A DNA stretch of 64,000 bases from Flavobacterium taihuense (lineage in GTDB: Bacteria; Bacteroidota; Bacteroidia; Flavobacteriales; Flavobacteriaceae). Shown here one piece after another: positions 62,654 through 64,000 of the stretch. Each line of letters starts with the position of its first letter. The stretch's first letter is position 1. The translations under genes and the position numbers were made by a program. The stretch is from assembly GCF_019351435.1 (NCBI RefSeq), contig NZ_JAHWYN010000003.1, positions 248,001 to 312,000 of the forward strand. Reading direction: 5' to 3'. Below the pieces are notes generated by a model that was given only the letters and a program-made list of their open reading frames with translations, made no database searches and was not told the origin of the DNA.

Positions 62654-63489
62654 ATTTTATTTTTTGAAAGATTTTTGCTGGCTATTTTTGCAACAATGTT
62701 GATAATTAAAACAATAATGGTAAGGATAACTGCTGCTGCATATGCTCTATTTTGAACCTCTTGAATAGGACTGCTCAATTGGAAAAATATGGACAGTGGC
62801 AAAGTTGCAGCAGGTTGATCGAGTGAAGTTGGGATGCTATCGGTAAAGCCTGCTGTAAAAAGTACACAGGCAGCATCGCCAATAGCTCTTCCGAAGGACA
62901 GTAATATTGCGGTTATAATCCCGGGAATGGATTGGCGCAAGATGATTTTTGCCGTTTCATATCGAGTTCCCCCAAGGGCAAAAACGGCATTGCTCATATC
63001 TTCTGGCACTACCCGAACAACTTCGTCTATGGCTCGAACCAGTATTGGAATTATCATTAATGTTACCGTAATAATTCCTGCCAATAAAGAGGTTTTTAGT
63101 CCCATATAGACCATAATGGCAAACCCAAATGCGCCATATACAATTGATGGAATCCCAAACAGGATGTCATAGCTCAATCGGGTAATCGAAGCCAAAGTTG
63201 CATTTCTTTTGGCATACACATTAATATAAATAACAATGGGTAGGCTGATTAAAAGTCCCAATAAAGTAGAGCCAATTGTGATGTAAATCGAACCCACTAT
63301 GGCATTCAAGATTCCACCTCCTTTTCCAATATAAAAACCACCTTCCGGAATTTTGGAAACCATATCCCAACTCAAGGAACCAATACCTTTTGAAAAAATG
63401 GTGTATAATATCATGAACAAGGTACTGCTAATCATGATAGTGCTTAATATCATCAAAACTTTGAATATGTTTTCTTCTATTTTTCTCAT
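62650..63489 (-). CDS. pstA: Phosphate ABC transporter permease PstA
   Basis: 279 residues with six predicted spans. It has the binding-protein-dependent transport signature region AKIILRQSIPGIITAILLSFGRAIGDAACVLFTAG, and GSIYITIGSTLLGLLISLPIVIYINVYAK. PstA and PstC form the inner-membrane channel for phosphate. It lies 11 bases after pstC. Confidence 0.95.
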   Translation of the reverse strand: MRKIEENIFKVLMILSTIMISSTLFMILYTIFSKGIGSLSWDMVSKIPEGGFYIGKGGGILNAIVGSIYITIGSTLLGLLISLPIVIYINVYAKRNATLASITRLSYDILFGIPSIVYGAFGFAIMVYMGLKTSLLAGIITVTLMIIPILVRAIDEVVRVVPEDMSNAVFALGGTRYETAKIILRQSIPGIITAILLSFGRAIGDAACVLFTAGFTDSIPTSLDQPAATLPLSIFFQLSSPIQEVQNRAYAAAVILTIIVLIINIVAKIASKNLSKNKI

Positions 63490-63500
63490 TTTGATACCTG

Positions 63501-64000
63501 TTAGTTGTTTCTTTTTTCGATTCTATATAAAATAATTCTCGACACTGCATTGAATAAGAAGATAATGGCGAATAGGAGCAGTGCAGCAAACATCAATGCC
63601 GAATCGTACATAGGGATGGACATCATTTCTCCATAATTATTTGCGATAAGTGCTGGTAGGGGATAAGCTGAATCGAATAGACTATGTGGAACTTGTGCCA
63701 AATTTCCGCAAACCATCAAAACAGCTATGGTTTCCCCAAAAGCTCTGGAAATAGCGAGTACAACAGCGGCTACAATTCCATCAAAAGATTTGCGAAGAAC
63801 TACTTTTTTTACGGTTTGCCATTGCGTAGCACCCAATGATAAAGAAGCATTCCGTAAATCCTGTGGCACATTATCAAACACCTCAATTACAATGCTGATA
63901 ATAAGAGGGAAAATCATTATTGCCAAAACGATTCCTCCCGCCAAAACAGAATAACCTGTTGTGAATTCTACGAAATGTGGTGCTATTTTATCCTGAATCA
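63501..64000 (-). CDS. pstC: Phosphate ABC transporter permease PstC (N-terminal part outside window)
   Basis: The frame is open to the right edge; visible residues run from IQDKIAPHFVEFTTGYSVLAGG to the C terminus. The permease motif is present (SLGATQWQTVKKVVLRKSFDGIVAAVVLAISRAFGETIAVLMVCG). The internal Met at 63942-63944 is not the start. It is first of the visible pstC-pstA-pstB; pstS would be expected outside the window. Confidence 0.94.
   Translation of the reverse strand, partial: IQDKIAPHFVEFTTGYSVLAGGIVLAIMIFPLIISIVIEVFDNVPQDLRNASLSLGATQWQTVKKVVLRKSFDGIVAAVVLAISRAFGETIAVLMVCGNLAQVPHSLFDSAYPLPALIANNYGEMMSIPMYDSALMFAALLLFAIIFLFNAVSRIILYRIEKRNN

Overview
The window is AT-rich chromosomal DNA from a member of the Bacteroidota, almost certainly Flavobacterium or a close relative. 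The main evidence is a complete gldK-gldL-gldM-gldN set (gliding / type IX secretion), a SusC/SusD pair, an exosortase F (XrtF) pair, the order miaB - sigma-54 regulator - lptE - secG - groS - groL, and many promoters of the Bacteroidota -7 type TAnnTTTG. No species can be named from the sequence alone.

Layout. 1-2330 is the rpsO-pnp unit (minus strand, pnp running off the left edge). 2556-6412 holds a GAF-type methionine sulfoxide reductase relative, the xrtF pair, an ATP-cone/nuclease fusion and a beta-CASP RNase. 6492-9402 is a heavy-metal-type unit (HYC_CC_PP protein, TonB receptor, HMA protein), followed by a DedA protein. 10473-18171 is a long minus-strand housekeeping block from miaB to groEL. 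18583-23699 has an outer-membrane protein, glpD and topA. 23779-29930 is an arginase-fold protein plus gldKLMN. 30009-35655 holds assorted housekeeping genes (FAD oxidoreductase, ABC-F, FemX/GNAT-like, pterin dehydratase, DUF983, DUF1761).

35836-48539 is the most interesting accessory region. Two paralogous leucine-rich-repeat proteins bracket a SusC - SusD - arylsulfatase - 39-residue membrane peptide - sterol-desaturase-like - rhodanese/thioredoxin - formylglycine-generating-enzyme cluster. The sulfatase has the Cys that FGE converts to formylglycine, and the FGE has its cysteine pair, so the cluster is a self-contained organosulfate-using module. Its roughly 440-nt leader carries two tiny ORFs with runs of Cys codons (ending R-M-C-C-C-C-stop and R-M-C-C-R-stop) and a perfect 10-bp hairpin. 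That layout fits cysteine- or sulfur-responsive attenuation and is the best candidate here for an undescribed system.

49371-56161 is a tRNA integration hotspot. Two intact initiator tRNA-Met genes lie at the right. About 5.7 kb and 6.6 kb to their left are two decayed copies of the tRNA 3' half with its terminator. The nearer copy and the tRNA bound a small integrative element carrying a tyrosine integrase, an excisionase-like protein, a two-gene membrane/secreted cargo cassette, a protein joining a helix-turn-helix to a HUH-type Rep domain, a broken small ORF and a serine recombinase. A truC pseudouridine synthase lies between the two decayed copies.

56279-64000 returns to core genes: era, a small membrane protein, der, chrA, a DUF2490 protein, and pstB-pstA-pstC (minus strand, pstC running off the right edge).
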